Positions 10,483 through 19,700 of a stretch of 64,000 bases of DNA are shown one piece after another (position 1 is the first letter of the stretch; the number at the start of each line of letters is the position of its first letter). The stretch lies in NCBI GenBank assembly GCA_963712435.1, contig CAVQIB010000013.1:1-64000 (forward strand), written 5' to 3'. Under the pieces are notes generated by a model that worked only from the letters and a program-made list of their open reading frames with translations, did not search any database and was not told where the DNA came from. This DNA is from Rhodoplanes sp963712435 (GTDB lineage: Bacteria > Pseudomonadota > Alphaproteobacteria > Rhizobiales > Xanthobacteraceae). Made by a program: the position numbers and the translations under genes.

Positions 10483-11208
10483 TCACTCCTCGATCAGGTC
10501 GGCCAAGGCCTCGAGCGCCGGTTGATCCAGTATCTCGATTCCGGCGGCCTGCACCGCGACGATCTTGCTGCGCTGCCAAATGCGGAGGCACTTGTTCACG
10601 CTTTCGCGGGTCGCGCCGACGATATTCCCCAGCTCGCGTTGCGAGAGCTTGACCCGGCCGCGCGCGCCGGCGTCTTCGCCCGCCTGCTGCGCGCTGGCCG
10701 CGCGCAGCAGCGCCCTCGCCAGCCGCGGCGGCAGGTCGAGGAGGGTCACTTCCGCCATTTGCGTGGTCGTTCGCCGTATCCGCTGGCACAGAAGCTGAAC
10801 GACATCGAAATACGCCTGCGGATAGCCGTCGAAGACCCGCAAAACGTCTCGACGCTCGAGGATCGCGAGCGTGCATGCCGTCATCGCTCTCGCATCGGCG
10901 CTGCGCTCCTGGCCGTCGAGCAGTCCGATTTCGCCGAACACGTCGCCCGCATGCATGATTGCGAGGATGATCTCCTTGCCTTCCGGGGACGGCACGCCGA
11001 TTTGCACGCTGCCCTCGACCACGGCCATGAGGCTCGCGCCCGAATCGCCCATCGAAAAGATCGTTTCGCCCGCGCCGTATTTGCGCAGGTGGATCCGGTC
11101 GAGCAGCTGAGCACGGTGTTGCTCTCCCAAGCCGCGGAACAGCATGCACGCGGAGATCAGACTGTGCGCTTTTTCCCTGAGGCGTCGATCGTTCGGCGTC
11201 ACGGCCAC
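10483..11208 (-). CDS. Crp/Fnr family transcriptional regulator
   Basis: About 241 residues: a cyclic-nucleotide-binding-type beta-barrel (YGAGETIFSMGDSGASLMAV through GDVFGEIGLLDGQERSADA) followed by a Crp-type winged helix (LSQRELGNIVGATRESVNK). There is no Cys cluster, so it is not an oxygen-sensing Fnr/FixK with an iron-sulfur centre. The GTG start at 11208 (VAVTPNDRRLREKAHSL) is chosen because the 42 residues of the longer frame upstream are Arg-rich low complexity. The effector and targets are unknown. The gene is divergent from a small membrane protein gene at 11388. Confidence 0.82.
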   Translation of the reverse strand: MAVTPNDRRLREKAHSLISACMLFRGLGEQHRAQLLDRIHLRKYGAGETIFSMGDSGASLMAVVEGSVQIGVPSPEGKEIILAIMHAGDVFGEIGLLDGQERSADARAMTACTLAILERRDVLRVFDGYPQAYFDVVQLLCQRIRRTTTQMAEVTLLDLPPRLARALLRAASAQQAGEDAGARGRVKLSQRELGNIVGATRESVNKCLRIWQRSKIVAVQAAGIEILDQPALEALADLIEE

Positions 11209-11387
11209 ACCTTTTCGGCCTGCTGCGCTTGACCCGACCAGGCCGCGCGTGCGCCGCGTCCGCGGCCTGGGCCGGAGAAAACGGTGCGGCGTCGATCCAG
11301 CCGCTGCCCGAACGCGCGCTGTGACGCGGTTCATAGGGCGTGCGGACCAACAGGTGCGAGTCTCTCCGTCCGGCGAAGGAGAGCCGC

Positions 11388-11579
11388 ATGCATCGTGGCT
11401 GGTATTCTCGGATTCGGCAATTGCCGAACGCGCAAGGCCGGGATGGCGACCAGATCAGCCGCGCGGCGCTTGCCGCCATTCTCGCGATGATCGGCGTCGT
11501 GGGATTGGCTTCGGTCGTGGTCTCGCCCGATCGCGGAGATCGCTTCACGGCGGCGCAAGGGCGAATGCTCAGTCCCTAG
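11388..11579 (+). CDS. Small single-span membrane protein, unknown
   Basis: A 63-residue peptide with a basic N-terminus and one hydrophobic segment (AALAAILAMIGVVGLASVVV) followed by a short polar tail. The start is supported by AAGGAG six bases before ATG 11388. No family is recognised. It is divergent from the Crp/Fnr gene, so the two could share a promoter region. Because it is short, it could be a chance reading frame; the ribosome binding site and the membrane segment are the only support. Confidence 0.45.
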   Translation: MHRGWYSRIRQLPNAQGRDGDQISRAALAAILAMIGVVGLASVVVSPDRGDRFTAAQGRMLSP

Positions 11580-11619
11580 CGCGTGATGATTTTGGATCGA
11601 TCACCTACCATCAGTGGTC

Positions 11620-11694
11620 ATGCCCCGCGCAGGCGGGGCATCCAGTAATCACTGAAAGCTTTGTGCTTACTGGATCGCCCGCTTGCGCGGGCGA
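11620..11694. repeat. Paired palindromic repeat (REP/BIME-like), cruciform-capable
   Basis: Two GC-rich hairpins (ATGCCCCGC/GCGGGGCAT with loop GCAG at 11620-11641, and TCGCCCGC/GCGGGCGA with loop TTGC at 11675-11694) flank a longer inverted repeat, ATCCAGTAA at 11640 and TTACTGGAT at 11667. The whole can fold as a cruciform. This type of element is widespread between genes in Bradyrhizobium relatives. The rest of the 342-bp gap between 11580 and 11921 shows no gene; a short GC-rich repeat-like piece sits near 11880. Confidence 0.7.
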
Positions 11695-11921
11695 CGACGG
11701 CGGGAGTTCATTGATTTAAAACCAATTCATCAATCCCCGGCGCCTGGAAAGCCGTTGCGCTGCGAATTCTCGGCCGATCGGCTCCGCCGACCTATCGACG
11801 CTCATGCTCGCTTGCGGCAGTGCGGTCATGAATGAATGATAGGGCGGGCAGGGCGCTTGCGCCATGGTCGGTCAATTGCCCCTCTCCCCGCCTGCGGAGA
11901 GAGGCCAAGTCAGCAGACCCC

Positions 11922-12674
11922 CTACACGTGCTGGCCGCCATTGATGTGGATTTCCGCGCCGTTCACATAGGACGAGGTCTCGGTGCACAGCACGTAGATG
12001 ATCTTCGCCACCTCGTCGGGCGTGCCGAGCCGCTGCATCGGGATTTCCGCGACGATCTTGTCGGTGCCGGGCGACAGGATGGCGGTGTCGATCTCGCCCG
12101 GCGCGATCGCGTTGACGCGCACGCCGCGCCGGCCGAAATCGGCCGCCATCTCGCGCGTGAGCGCGGCGAGCGCCGCCTTCGAGGTGCCGTAGGCGGAGCC
12201 CGCGAAGGGATGCACGTGCATGCCCGCGATCGAGGTCACGTTGACGACCGACCCCTTCGCCCGCGCAAGCTCGTCGACAAGGCCGCGCGCCAGCATGATC
12301 GGCGCGAAGAAATTCACCTGGAACACCTGCTGCCAGGTCTCGAGCATCGTCTCGAGCGTGCCGAGGCGCTTGCCGTCCGCGCCTTTCGGCGAAATCCCCG
12401 CATTGTTGACGAGGGCGTGCAGTTCGCCGCCGTCGAGCCGCTGCTTCACCTCGTCGATCGCATGCAAGGTGCTGTCGGGGTCGGCCAGGTCGACCTGGAT
12501 GTGGTCCTGCGCGCCCGCCTCCCACGGACAGTTCTCCGGGAAGGGATGGCGCGAGCAGGCGATCACCCGCCAGCCGGCCGCCTGGAAGCGCTTCACCGTC
12601 GCGTGGCCGATCCCGCGACTTGCGCCGGTCAGCAGGAGGGTCCGGCGGGGTTGATTGGATAACGAGGCGGTCAT
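11922..12674 (-). CDS. Short-chain dehydrogenase/reductase
   Basis: About 250 residues of a classical SDR. The nucleotide-binding motif is TGASRGIGHATVKRF, followed by NNAGISPKGADG, the catalytic Ser in VVNVTSIAGMHVHP and the Tyr-Lys pair in SAYGTSKAALAALTREMA. The C-terminal region (NAIAPGEIDTAILSPG, SSYVNGAEIHINGGQHV) is also typical. The start is taken at ATG 12674 (MTASLSNQ), just before the Rossmann strand; an upstream ATG at 12734 would add 20 residues. The substrate cannot be told from sequence. pdxH lies immediately upstream on the same strand, so the two may be co-transcribed. Confidence 0.85.
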   Translation of the reverse strand: MTASLSNQPRRTLLLTGASRGIGHATVKRFQAAGWRVIACSRHPFPENCPWEAGAQDHIQVDLADPDSTLHAIDEVKQRLDGGELHALVNNAGISPKGADGKRLGTLETMLETWQQVFQVNFFAPIMLARGLVDELARAKGSVVNVTSIAGMHVHPFAGSAYGTSKAALAALTREMAADFGRRGVRVNAIAPGEIDTAILSPGTDKIVAEIPMQRLGTPDEVAKIIYVLCTETSSYVNGAEIHINGGQHV

Positions 12675-12734
12675 TGGATTAGCCGTTCCGGTCGGGAAGC
12701 CGCTGATGCGGCGCCAGGTCATGCGGTGCACCAT

Positions 12735-13376
12735 TCAAGGATAAAGTCGGGTCTTGGTCCAGGGCGCATCGCGATGATCGCGGCTGAAAACGATGCGATC
12801 ATGCAGCCGGAACGGACGATCCTGCCAGAATTCCATCACCGAAGGCTGCAAGCAATATCCACGCCAGTGCGGCGGACGCGGCACCGCGCCGGCCAGGTGC
12901 TTGGCCGTGTAGAAGGCGACGGCCTTCTCGAAGGCGAGCCGGCTCTCGAGCGGGCGCGATTGCTGGCTCGCCCAGGCCCCGATCTGGGAAATGCGCGGGC
13001 GGCTTGCGAAATAGGCGTCGGCCTCCGCCTCGGTCACGAGCGTGACCGCGCCGCGCAGCCGCACCTGGCGCTGCAGCGACTTCCAATGAAACACGAGCGC
13101 GGCCTGCGGATTGGCGGCGAGCTCCCGGCCCTTCTGGCTGTTCTCGTTCGTATAAAAGACGAAGCCGCGCTCGTCGAAGCCCTTGAGCAGCACCATGCGC
13201 ACATTCGGCAGGCCGTCCGGCCCGACGGTCGCGAGCGCCGTCGCATTGGCGTCGGCCGGTTCGGTCCGGCTCGCCTCCGCAAACCAGTGGGCGAACAAAC
13301 GCAGCGGTTCGTCCGCCTCGGTAAAATCACCGGCCGTTAACCAGCTCCGTTGTTCAATCGGAGGCGCTTCGGACAT
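12735..13376 (-). CDS. pdxH: Pyridoxine/pyridoxamine 5'-phosphate oxidase
   Basis: A 213-residue FMN enzyme that oxidises pyridoxamine or pyridoxine phosphate to pyridoxal phosphate, the last step of vitamin B6 synthesis and salvage. The N-terminal region has LATVGPDGLPNVRMVLLKGF and the FMN-binding stretch GFVFYTNENSQKGRELA. Then come ALVFHWKSLQRQVRLRG, the SRPRISQIGAWASQQS segment and the C-terminal WRGYCLQP with FWQDRPFRLHDR and RLYP, all diagnostic of PdxH. The length is as expected. The ATG at 13376 faces the divergent lipoprotein gene, whose possible starts begin within a few bases. Confidence 0.93.
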   Translation of the reverse strand: MSEAPPIEQRSWLTAGDFTEADEPLRLFAHWFAEASRTEPADANATALATVGPDGLPNVRMVLLKGFDERGFVFYTNENSQKGRELAANPQAALVFHWKSLQRQVRLRGAVTLVTEAEADAYFASRPRISQIGAWASQQSRPLESRLAFEKAVAFYTAKHLAGAVPRPPHWRGYCLQPSVMEFWQDRPFRLHDRIVFSRDHRDAPWTKTRLYP

Positions 13377-13378
13377 TG

Positions 13379-13903
13379 GTGGAGTTCCTCGTGGCGGCTT
13401 CAGCGCCGGACTGTGCGTTCCGCCGGCAGGCTTTTCGGACTGCGGGACCGGCGCGCCCCTGGCGGCCGATCGGCTCGCGACTGTTGCTGTGCACGGTCCT
13501 GCTCGGTTTTGCGGCGGGCGGTTGCAGCCTTTCTTACCAGTTGGGGTCCCTCCTCGAAAATGGCGAGGACAAGCTGAAGCAGAACGCCCCGGCGTCGGGC
13601 GCGTCCGAGGAGGCGGCGGCCCGACCGAGCGAGACCGATCTCGCCAATGCGCGCATGGCCGTGGCCACCGCCCTCGCCAAGAACGGAACAAGCAAGAGCA
13701 CGGCCTGGGAGAACGCCGAAACCGGCGCACGCGGAACGATCACGCCGATCGCCGCCGCGGCGCCGCAGGACGGCTCTGTTTGCCGCGACTTCCTGGCGAG
13801 CTATGTTCATGCCGGCAATGAGACCTGGCTGGAAGGGGCGGCTTGCCGCGGCCAAAAGGGCCGTTGGGAGGTGCGCCGGCTCGCGCCGTGGAAACGGACC
13901 TGA
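13379..13903 (+). CDS. Surface antigen-type lipoprotein (RT0821/Lpp0805-like)
   Basis: About 174 residues. A hydrophobic stretch RLLLCTVLLGFAAGGCSLS contains a lipobox ending in GGC, so lipid attachment at that Cys is likely. The mature part includes an Ala/Glu-rich linker, then TAWENAETGARGTITPIA, CRDFLASYV and CRGQKGRWEV, which resemble the surface antigen families found beside pdxH and dnaJ-like genes in Rhizobiales. It probably sits in the outer membrane; its role is unknown. No ATG start is near: GTG 13379 or 13391, or TTG 13376, are candidates, so the N-terminus is uncertain. Confidence 0.68.
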   Translation: MEFLVAASAPDCAFRRQAFRTAGPARPWRPIGSRLLLCTVLLGFAAGGCSLSYQLGSLLENGEDKLKQNAPASGASEEAAARPSETDLANARMAVATALAKNGTSKSTAWENAETGARGTITPIAAAAPQDGSVCRDFLASYVHAGNETWLEGAACRGQKGRWEVRRLAPWKRT

Positions 13904-14013
13904 AGAGAAGCTGCGGGCTCACGCCCACTTTGCATTGCGAAAACGCCTATTTCCTCCCACATTTCCGAGCAACCGGGCAATCCAATTCGCTCGGACAGTG
14001 GAGTCTTCACACG

Positions 14014-15045
14014 ATGCGTGACCCTTACGAGGTCTTGGGAGTGCCGCGAACGGCGGACGCGGGCGCGATCAAAAGCGCTTTTCGGCGGCTTGCCAAGAAG
14101 CTGCATCCCGATTCCAACCGGAACGATCCCAAGGGGGCCGCGCGCTTCGCCGAGGCGAACTCGGCCTATGAGATCATCGGCGACGAGAAGAAGCGCAAGG
14201 CGTTCGACGCCGGCGAGATCGATGCCGAAGGCAAGCCGCGCTTCCAGGGCTTCGAGGGCTTCGGCGCGCACCCCGGCGCGCATCCCGGCGCGGGCGCGGG
14301 CGCCGGGGCTGGCCCGGGCGGCAACGCGCATTTCGAGACCTTCTCGTTCGGGCCGGAGGGATTGCGGCGCAGCTCCCCTGGCGGCGCCGGGGCGGGCGGC
14401 GCGGGAGCGGCCGGCCTTGAGGACGTGCTCAAGGACATGTTCGGCCTCGGCGGCGCCGCGCGCGGCCGGCGCGGCGGATTCGGCGCGCAGCATTTCGAGC
14501 CGGAGGGCTTCGCGGAGCCGCCGGTCGGCCGTGATGTCGAAGTCCCGGTCACCATCACGCTGGCAGAGGCGGCCAAGGGCGGCACGCGCCGGGTGCATCT
14601 TCCGACTGGCAAGGATGTCGAGGTGAAAATCCCGGCCGGGCTCGGCGACGGCCAGCAGATCAGGCTGAAGGGGCAGGGGCTGGCCGGGCCGGGCGCGGTC
14701 GGCGACGCGCTCATCACTGTCACCATCGCGCCGCACCCGCTCTTCGCCCGGGAGGGAAGCAATCTGCGGGTCGACCTGCCGATCACGCTCTACGAGGCGG
14801 TGCTCGGTGCGAAAGTGCGGGTGCCGACCCTCGACGGGGCGGTTGATCTGTCGCTTCCCGCCGGCACGAGTAGCGGACGCACCTTTCGCCTCAAGGGCAA
14901 GGGGCTGCCGGACAAGCGCGGCGCCGGCGATCTCCTGGTGAGCGTCCGCATCGTGCTGCCGGAAACGATCGACCCCGAGCTCGACGCGTTGATGCGCAAG
15001 CTGCGCGACGAGCAGCCATACGATCCGCGCCAGGGAATGGGCTGA
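14014..15045 (+). CDS. DnaJ-like co-chaperone without zinc finger (CbpA type)
   Basis: A 343-residue protein. Residues 1-65 form a J-domain (DPYEVLGVPRTADAGAIKSA with HPD in KLHPDSN). A long Gly/Ala/Phe-rich linker follows (HPGAHPGAGAGAGAGPGG), and then the C-terminal substrate-binding domains (EVPVTITLAEAAKGGTRRV, PAGLGDGQQIRLKGQG, PLFAREGSNLRVDLPI). There is no CxxCxGxG zinc-finger region, so it is a type II (CbpA-like) co-chaperone for DnaK rather than DnaJ itself. The start at 14014 places the J-domain at the very N-terminus. It follows the lipoprotein gene on the same strand after about 110 bp. Confidence 0.88.
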   Translation: MRDPYEVLGVPRTADAGAIKSAFRRLAKKLHPDSNRNDPKGAARFAEANSAYEIIGDEKKRKAFDAGEIDAEGKPRFQGFEGFGAHPGAHPGAGAGAGAGPGGNAHFETFSFGPEGLRRSSPGGAGAGGAGAAGLEDVLKDMFGLGGAARGRRGGFGAQHFEPEGFAEPPVGRDVEVPVTITLAEAAKGGTRRVHLPTGKDVEVKIPAGLGDGQQIRLKGQGLAGPGAVGDALITVTIAPHPLFAREGSNLRVDLPITLYEAVLGAKVRVPTLDGAVDLSLPAGTSSGRTFRLKGKGLPDKRGAGDLLVSVRIVLPETIDPELDALMRKLRDEQPYDPRQGMG

Positions 15046-15054
15046 CCCGCCGTC

Positions 15055-15260
15055 TAACAGGTTGCTGAAGAAACCTTCGAGCGGGCGACGGAGTTGCGGC
15101 CCACCTCTCCCCGGCGGGGAGAGGTCGACGCCGCAGGCGGCGGGTGAGGGGGAATCGCTCTTTCGTCAGAATTTCCTGCCCCTCACCCGGCTCGCTTCGC
15201 CCGCCGACCTCTCCCCAACGGGGCGTGGTGGATGTTACCGGTTTCTCAGCAGCCTGCTAA
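15055..15260. mobile_element. MITE-like element bounded by imperfect terminal inverted repeats
   Basis: TAACAGGTTGCTGAAGAAACC at 15055-15075 is mirrored by GGTTTCTCAGCAGCCTGCTAA at 15240-15260, an imperfect inverted repeat with one base missing and a few changes. Between them lies the CCTCTCCCC/GGGGAGAGG palindromic repeat family seen elsewhere in the window, and no coding capacity. It fills most of the gap between the dnaJ-like gene and fabI. The remainder up to 15388 holds only a short palindrome-like stretch and the fabI leader. Confidence 0.5.
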
Positions 15261-15388
15261 GGCGGCGGATGGGCCGGTCGGCCTCTCCTGCGGGAGGCCT
15301 ATCGGTCGCCGGCGCGCATCCTTGAAGGCCGGAGGTCCCTATGCCATAGGGAGTTGCCGGACGAGTTCCGGCGCAATCGAGGAAAGTC

Positions 15389-16207
15389 ATGCCGGATTCC
15401 GTGGGGCTGTTGCGCAACAAGCGCGGCCTGATCCTGGGGGTTGCTAACAACCGTTCGATCGCCTGGGGCATCGCCAAGGCCGCCCGCGCGCACGGCGCCG
15501 AGCTCGCCTTCACCTACCAGGGCGACGTGTTGAAGAAGCGCGTGGAGCCGCTCGCGCGGGAGGTGGGCGCGCATCTGGTCGGCCATTGCGACGTGACCGA
15601 GCCGGCCACCCTCGACGGCGTGTTCAAGGCCGCCGCGGACCTGTTCGGCACGCTCGATTTCGTCGTGCACGCCATCGCCTTCTCCGACAAGGACCAGCTC
15701 GACGGCCGCTATGTCGACACGACCGAAGACAATTTCGTGAAGACCATGGTGATCAGCTGCTACTCGCTCACGGCCGTCGCCCAGCGCGCGGAGAAGCTGA
15801 TGCCGAATGGCGGCTCGCTGCTCACGCTCACTTATTACGGCGCCGAGAAATGGATGCCGCATTACAATGTGATGGGCGTCGCCAAAGCGGGGCTCGAAGC
15901 CTCGGTCCGCTATCTCGCCGCCGACCTCGGCGACAAGAACATCCGGGTCAACGCCATTTCGGCCGGGCCGATCAAGACGCTGGCGGCGGCCGGCATCGGC
16001 GATTTCCGCTACATTCTCAAATGGAACGAGCTGAACTCGCCCTTGCGGCGCACCGTCTCCATCGAAGAGGTGGGCGACACCGCGGTCTATCTCGTGTCCG
16101 ACCTCGCGCGCGGCGTTACCGGAGAGGTTCACCACGTGGACGCCGGCTATCACGTGGTCGGCATGAAGCGACCCGACGCGCCGGACATCGCGGTGGTGCG
16201 CGACTGA
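15389..16207 (+). CDS. fabI: Enoyl-[acyl-carrier-protein] reductase (NADH)
   Basis: A 272-residue FabI that carries out the last reduction of each fatty acid elongation cycle. The divergent SDR nucleotide motif is GLILGVANNRSIAWGIAKA. The catalytic Tyr and Lys sit in PHYNVMGVAKAGLEASVRYL, preceded by SLLTLTYYGAEKWMP. Later NAISAGPIKTLAAAGIGDF and VTGEVHHVDAGYHVVGM are characteristic of FabI. GAGGAAA lies just before ATG 15389. The gene is cytoplasmic, of normal length, and convergent with the GNAT gene downstream. Confidence 0.94.
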   Translation: MPDSVGLLRNKRGLILGVANNRSIAWGIAKAARAHGAELAFTYQGDVLKKRVEPLAREVGAHLVGHCDVTEPATLDGVFKAAADLFGTLDFVVHAIAFSDKDQLDGRYVDTTEDNFVKTMVISCYSLTAVAQRAEKLMPNGGSLLTLTYYGAEKWMPHYNVMGVAKAGLEASVRYLAADLGDKNIRVNAISAGPIKTLAAAGIGDFRYILKWNELNSPLRRTVSIEEVGDTAVYLVSDLARGVTGEVHHVDAGYHVVGMKRPDAPDIAVVRD

Positions 16208-16281
16208 CGAACGGGCGTCTCGGCGTTTGCGCCCGGCGGCCGGACATCGCGCCTCCCACATGCGTCAGGCGCTTGGCGGCG

Positions 16282-16734
16282 TCAGATCGCCAGTTCGGCG
16301 ATGACCTCGCCGTCCTCGTCGCGGCCGACCTCCACGAAGCCGAAGCTCGCATAGAGCTTCTTCACCGGATTGTCCGGCGTGTAGCAGATCCGGATTTTCC
16401 GGATGCGCGGGTTCTGCCTGATCTCCTCGATCGCCCGCGCCAGCGCCGCGCGGCCGTAGCCTTTTCCTTGATGCCGCTTGTCGATCATGAACCGGTAGAT
16501 CATCGCTTCATGCGGCTTTCCGTAGGCTTCCAGCGGTTCATACATCAGAAAGCCGACGAGGAGCTGGCCGGCATGGACGGCGCGCGGGCGCGCGAAGGGA
16601 TTTAGCTCCGCTTCGTTGAGCGAATTGAGATTGCTGGACACCCGATCCTTCTGCGCGTCATCGAGAGCGAGATCGGCCACCGCCTCCCAATTGTCGGATG
16701 TCACGTCTTTCAGTCGGACATCGGGCGGCGGCAT
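16282..16734 (-). CDS. GNAT N-acetyltransferase, diamine/polyamine acetyltransferase-like
   Basis: A 150-residue GNAT protein. The acetyl-CoA binding loop is KRHQGKGYGRAALARAIEEI; the end VKKLYASFGFVEVGRDEDGE is also typical. The N-terminal stretch (VRLKDVTSDNWEAVADLALD, SLNEAELNPFARP, VGFLMYEPL) resembles the BltD/PaiA group of spermine/spermidine acetyltransferases, so a polyamine substrate is possible but unproved. The ATG at 16734 is preferred because the longer frame upstream runs into the coding region of the peptide synthetase. It lies 47 bp downstream of that synthetase gene on the same strand. Confidence 0.78.
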   Translation of the reverse strand: MPPPDVRLKDVTSDNWEAVADLALDDAQKDRVSSNLNSLNEAELNPFARPRAVHAGQLLVGFLMYEPLEAYGKPHEAMIYRFMIDKRHQGKGYGRAALARAIEEIRQNPRIRKIRICYTPDNPVKKLYASFGFVEVGRDEDGEVIAELAI

Positions 16735-16781
16735 CGTCACGTCATTCAGGCAGGCGCTTGGAAGAGAGCAAAGGCGGACGC

Positions 16782-19700
16782 CTATTCCGCGGCAAGGTCG
16801 TAGGGATAGGGCTCCGCCTTCTCCGCCGGCGGAGCGACGTCGCCCGTGGCGACCAGGTTGCGGCGATGGAGCTTGGCGGGATTGCCGCGCCAGACAGTGT
16901 GCGAATCGAGCACCTCGCCCTTCATCAGGAAGGAGTCCGCGTCGAGCACGACGTGGTCGCCCAGCGTCACGCCGTAGTGCACGAACGCGCCCGGGCCGAT
17001 CGAGCAGCCCGTCGCCGAGGCGGATGTGGTCGGACTTGAACACGCCCTCCTCGAGCGAGTGCGCCTGCAGCACGCGAGCCTTCGTTGAGGTTGGCGTAGT
17101 CGCCGATCTGCGTGAGCGTGCGCTCGGTGATCGAGCAGCCGGCAGTCGAAGACCTTGCGCCCGATCTTCATGCCCGACCATGCGCGGAACACCATGTTCC
17201 GGAACGGCGTGCCGGCGAACAGCTTCACGATCGGCGAGTCCGACAGCTTCCAGTGCCGCTCATGCAACCAGAAATACGGGTCGTAGATCGAGACGATCTG
17301 CGGCTCAAGCCGCTTGAAGCCAAGGCTCGCCCGCTCGACAACAGGCGAAGAACAGAACGCCCAGCCAGGACGTGACGAGCGCCGGCGGCGAACAGCGCGA
17401 AAGCACGCCGAAGCGCGGATAGACCAACACGGCGAGCTCCCAGACCACGCGGTGGCGAAGACGAAGCATCCAGCGGCTCGAGCAGGAACAGCGCCGCGGT
17501 AACGAAGATTGTGCAGGTTCTTCTGGCGCAGCCGCTGCCGGCGCGTCTCCTCGTCGAGCGCGCCGATCAGGTCACTGTCGCGGTCGACCATGCGCGGGAT
17601 TTCGAACGGCGGCGAGCCGAGCAGGCCGACATTCTCGCGCACCGGGCCGTCGATCGGGATCATGATCTTGGTGCCGAGCAGGCAGTTCGCGCCGGTGCGG
17701 CCGTCCGGCGGATAGTGGATGTCGTTGCCGAGATAGTTGTTGTCGCCGATCTTCGGGTGTGCGGAGCTGGAACGACGTAGCCGACATGTGCAGTGTTGAT
17801 CATCGACAGGCCGTCGGAGACCATCGTGCCGCTGCCGATGTCGCACAGGAACGGATTGTCGTGCTGCTGGTTGGTGCCCATGTTCGACCCGGTCTGGTCG
17901 ACCTTGTTCAGGTTCCAGCCGACATAGCGCATGTAGTGGACGATCGACCGAGCTGTCGCCGAACAGCACGCAAGAAGAGATCGAGTTGCTGACGCGCAGG
18001 ATGATGCTCTGCAGCAGAGTAGTGGAAGCCGAAGAGCGGATAGGTCACGCCGGGCTCGAGGAACAGCATGCACAGCCGCGGAATGACATAGACCGCGGCG
18101 AGCGCCGCGGCCAGCGAGCCGAAGAACAGGCCGGCCGAGAGCCAGCAGCGACGCGTCGAGGTCACGGCGGCGAGCTCGACGCCGACAGCGGCGAGGCCGG
18201 CCGAATACTGATCCCAGAAGCTGACAGGCCGAGGATCGGCGAGCGGCACGGCGACCAGGCAGCAGCGCGGCGAGTCTCGAGCGCCGTGTAGAACGCGCTG
18301 CGCAGCGCGCCGCAGTCCTGCGCTCGATCGGGCAGTAGTCGGACGTCGTCTCGACCGCGGGCGAGCCGTGATAGCGCTTGCCGTCCGGCACGCGCTGGCC
18401 GCTCTGCAGCGACGAGGCGTGGCCGAGCTGGGTGTCGTCGCCCATCGCGGTGTCGATGTCGATCACGCTCGCTTCGCCGACGAAGGCGTTGCTGCCGATC
18501 TCGACCGGGCCGATGTGGATGAAGTTCGACTGCGCGCGATAGCCGAGCAGGATCGATGTCCTTGCGCAGGATCGTGTTGTCGCCGATCGAGACCAGGTCG
18601 GCGCAGACCGGGACGAAGCGGCAGTCGATCGACGACGTTGCGGCCGATCTTGGCGCCCATCAGGCGCAGATAGACGTTGTAGATCGGCGTGCCGGTGAAG
18701 CGCCACCACCGGCGCACGTGCGCATCAGGGTCTTGACGACCCAGAAGCGGAAATAGCGCAGGCTCCAGATCGGGATCGACTTGCGCCTTGAAGCGGCCGA
18801 TCAGCAGCCACTTCGCGGCGATCGGAGACGCGCGGTCAGCGCGACGAACGAGCCGGCCGCGAACGCGACGCTGCGCGCATAGAGCTCGAGCGGCTCGTCG
18901 ACCGCGGCATCGGCCCATCGATAGCCGGTGTCGAGCACCCAGAGGCCGAACAGCGCGTAGGCGGCGTAGAACAGCGAGCTGCAGCGCGCCGCAGCCGTAA
19001 TAGGACGAGGTCGGAGGGAACGTGGAACGGCTCCGGCGCTGCGCCGCGACGAAGCCTTCGATCGCGGCATGATCGAGATGGGCGGCGAGCTTCGCGATCG
19101 TCGGGTTCATGTAGATGTCGCGCATCGAGACGTTCGACATGCCCGGGATCTGGCGGATCCGCGCGCAGAAGCGCGCCATCAGCAGCGAGTTGGCGCCGAG
19201 ATCGTCGAAGAAATGATGCTCGGTCGAGACGCGATCGACCTGCAGCACGCTCCGCAAGGGCGCGTGGCGAGGATGCGCTCGTTCTCGGTTTTGGCGGCGA
19301 CGAGCTTCTGCGCCGAAGGAAGCGCGGCACGGTCGGCTTCGGCAGCTTCTTGTGATCGGCCTTGTTGCTGAGCGTCATCGGGATGACGGGAAGCTCTTCG
19401 AGATAGGCCGGCACCATGTAGGCGGGCAGCCGGCTGCGCAGCGCCTGCGCGATCTCGTTGCGCGGACGAGCGCGCCGCGCCCTGCTTGAACGCGTAGTAG
19501 GCGACGAGTTCGACGATCGCCGGCTCGGGCTCGAAGGTCGTGACCGCGGCCTGCGCGATCTGCGGCATGTTCGAGCAGCACGGCTTCGATCTCGTCGAGC
19601 TCGATGCGATAGCCGCGAATCTTCACCTGGGTGTCGATGCGGCCGCGATATTCGATCTCGCCGTCCTCATTGATGCGGCCGAGGTCGCCGGTGCGGTAGA

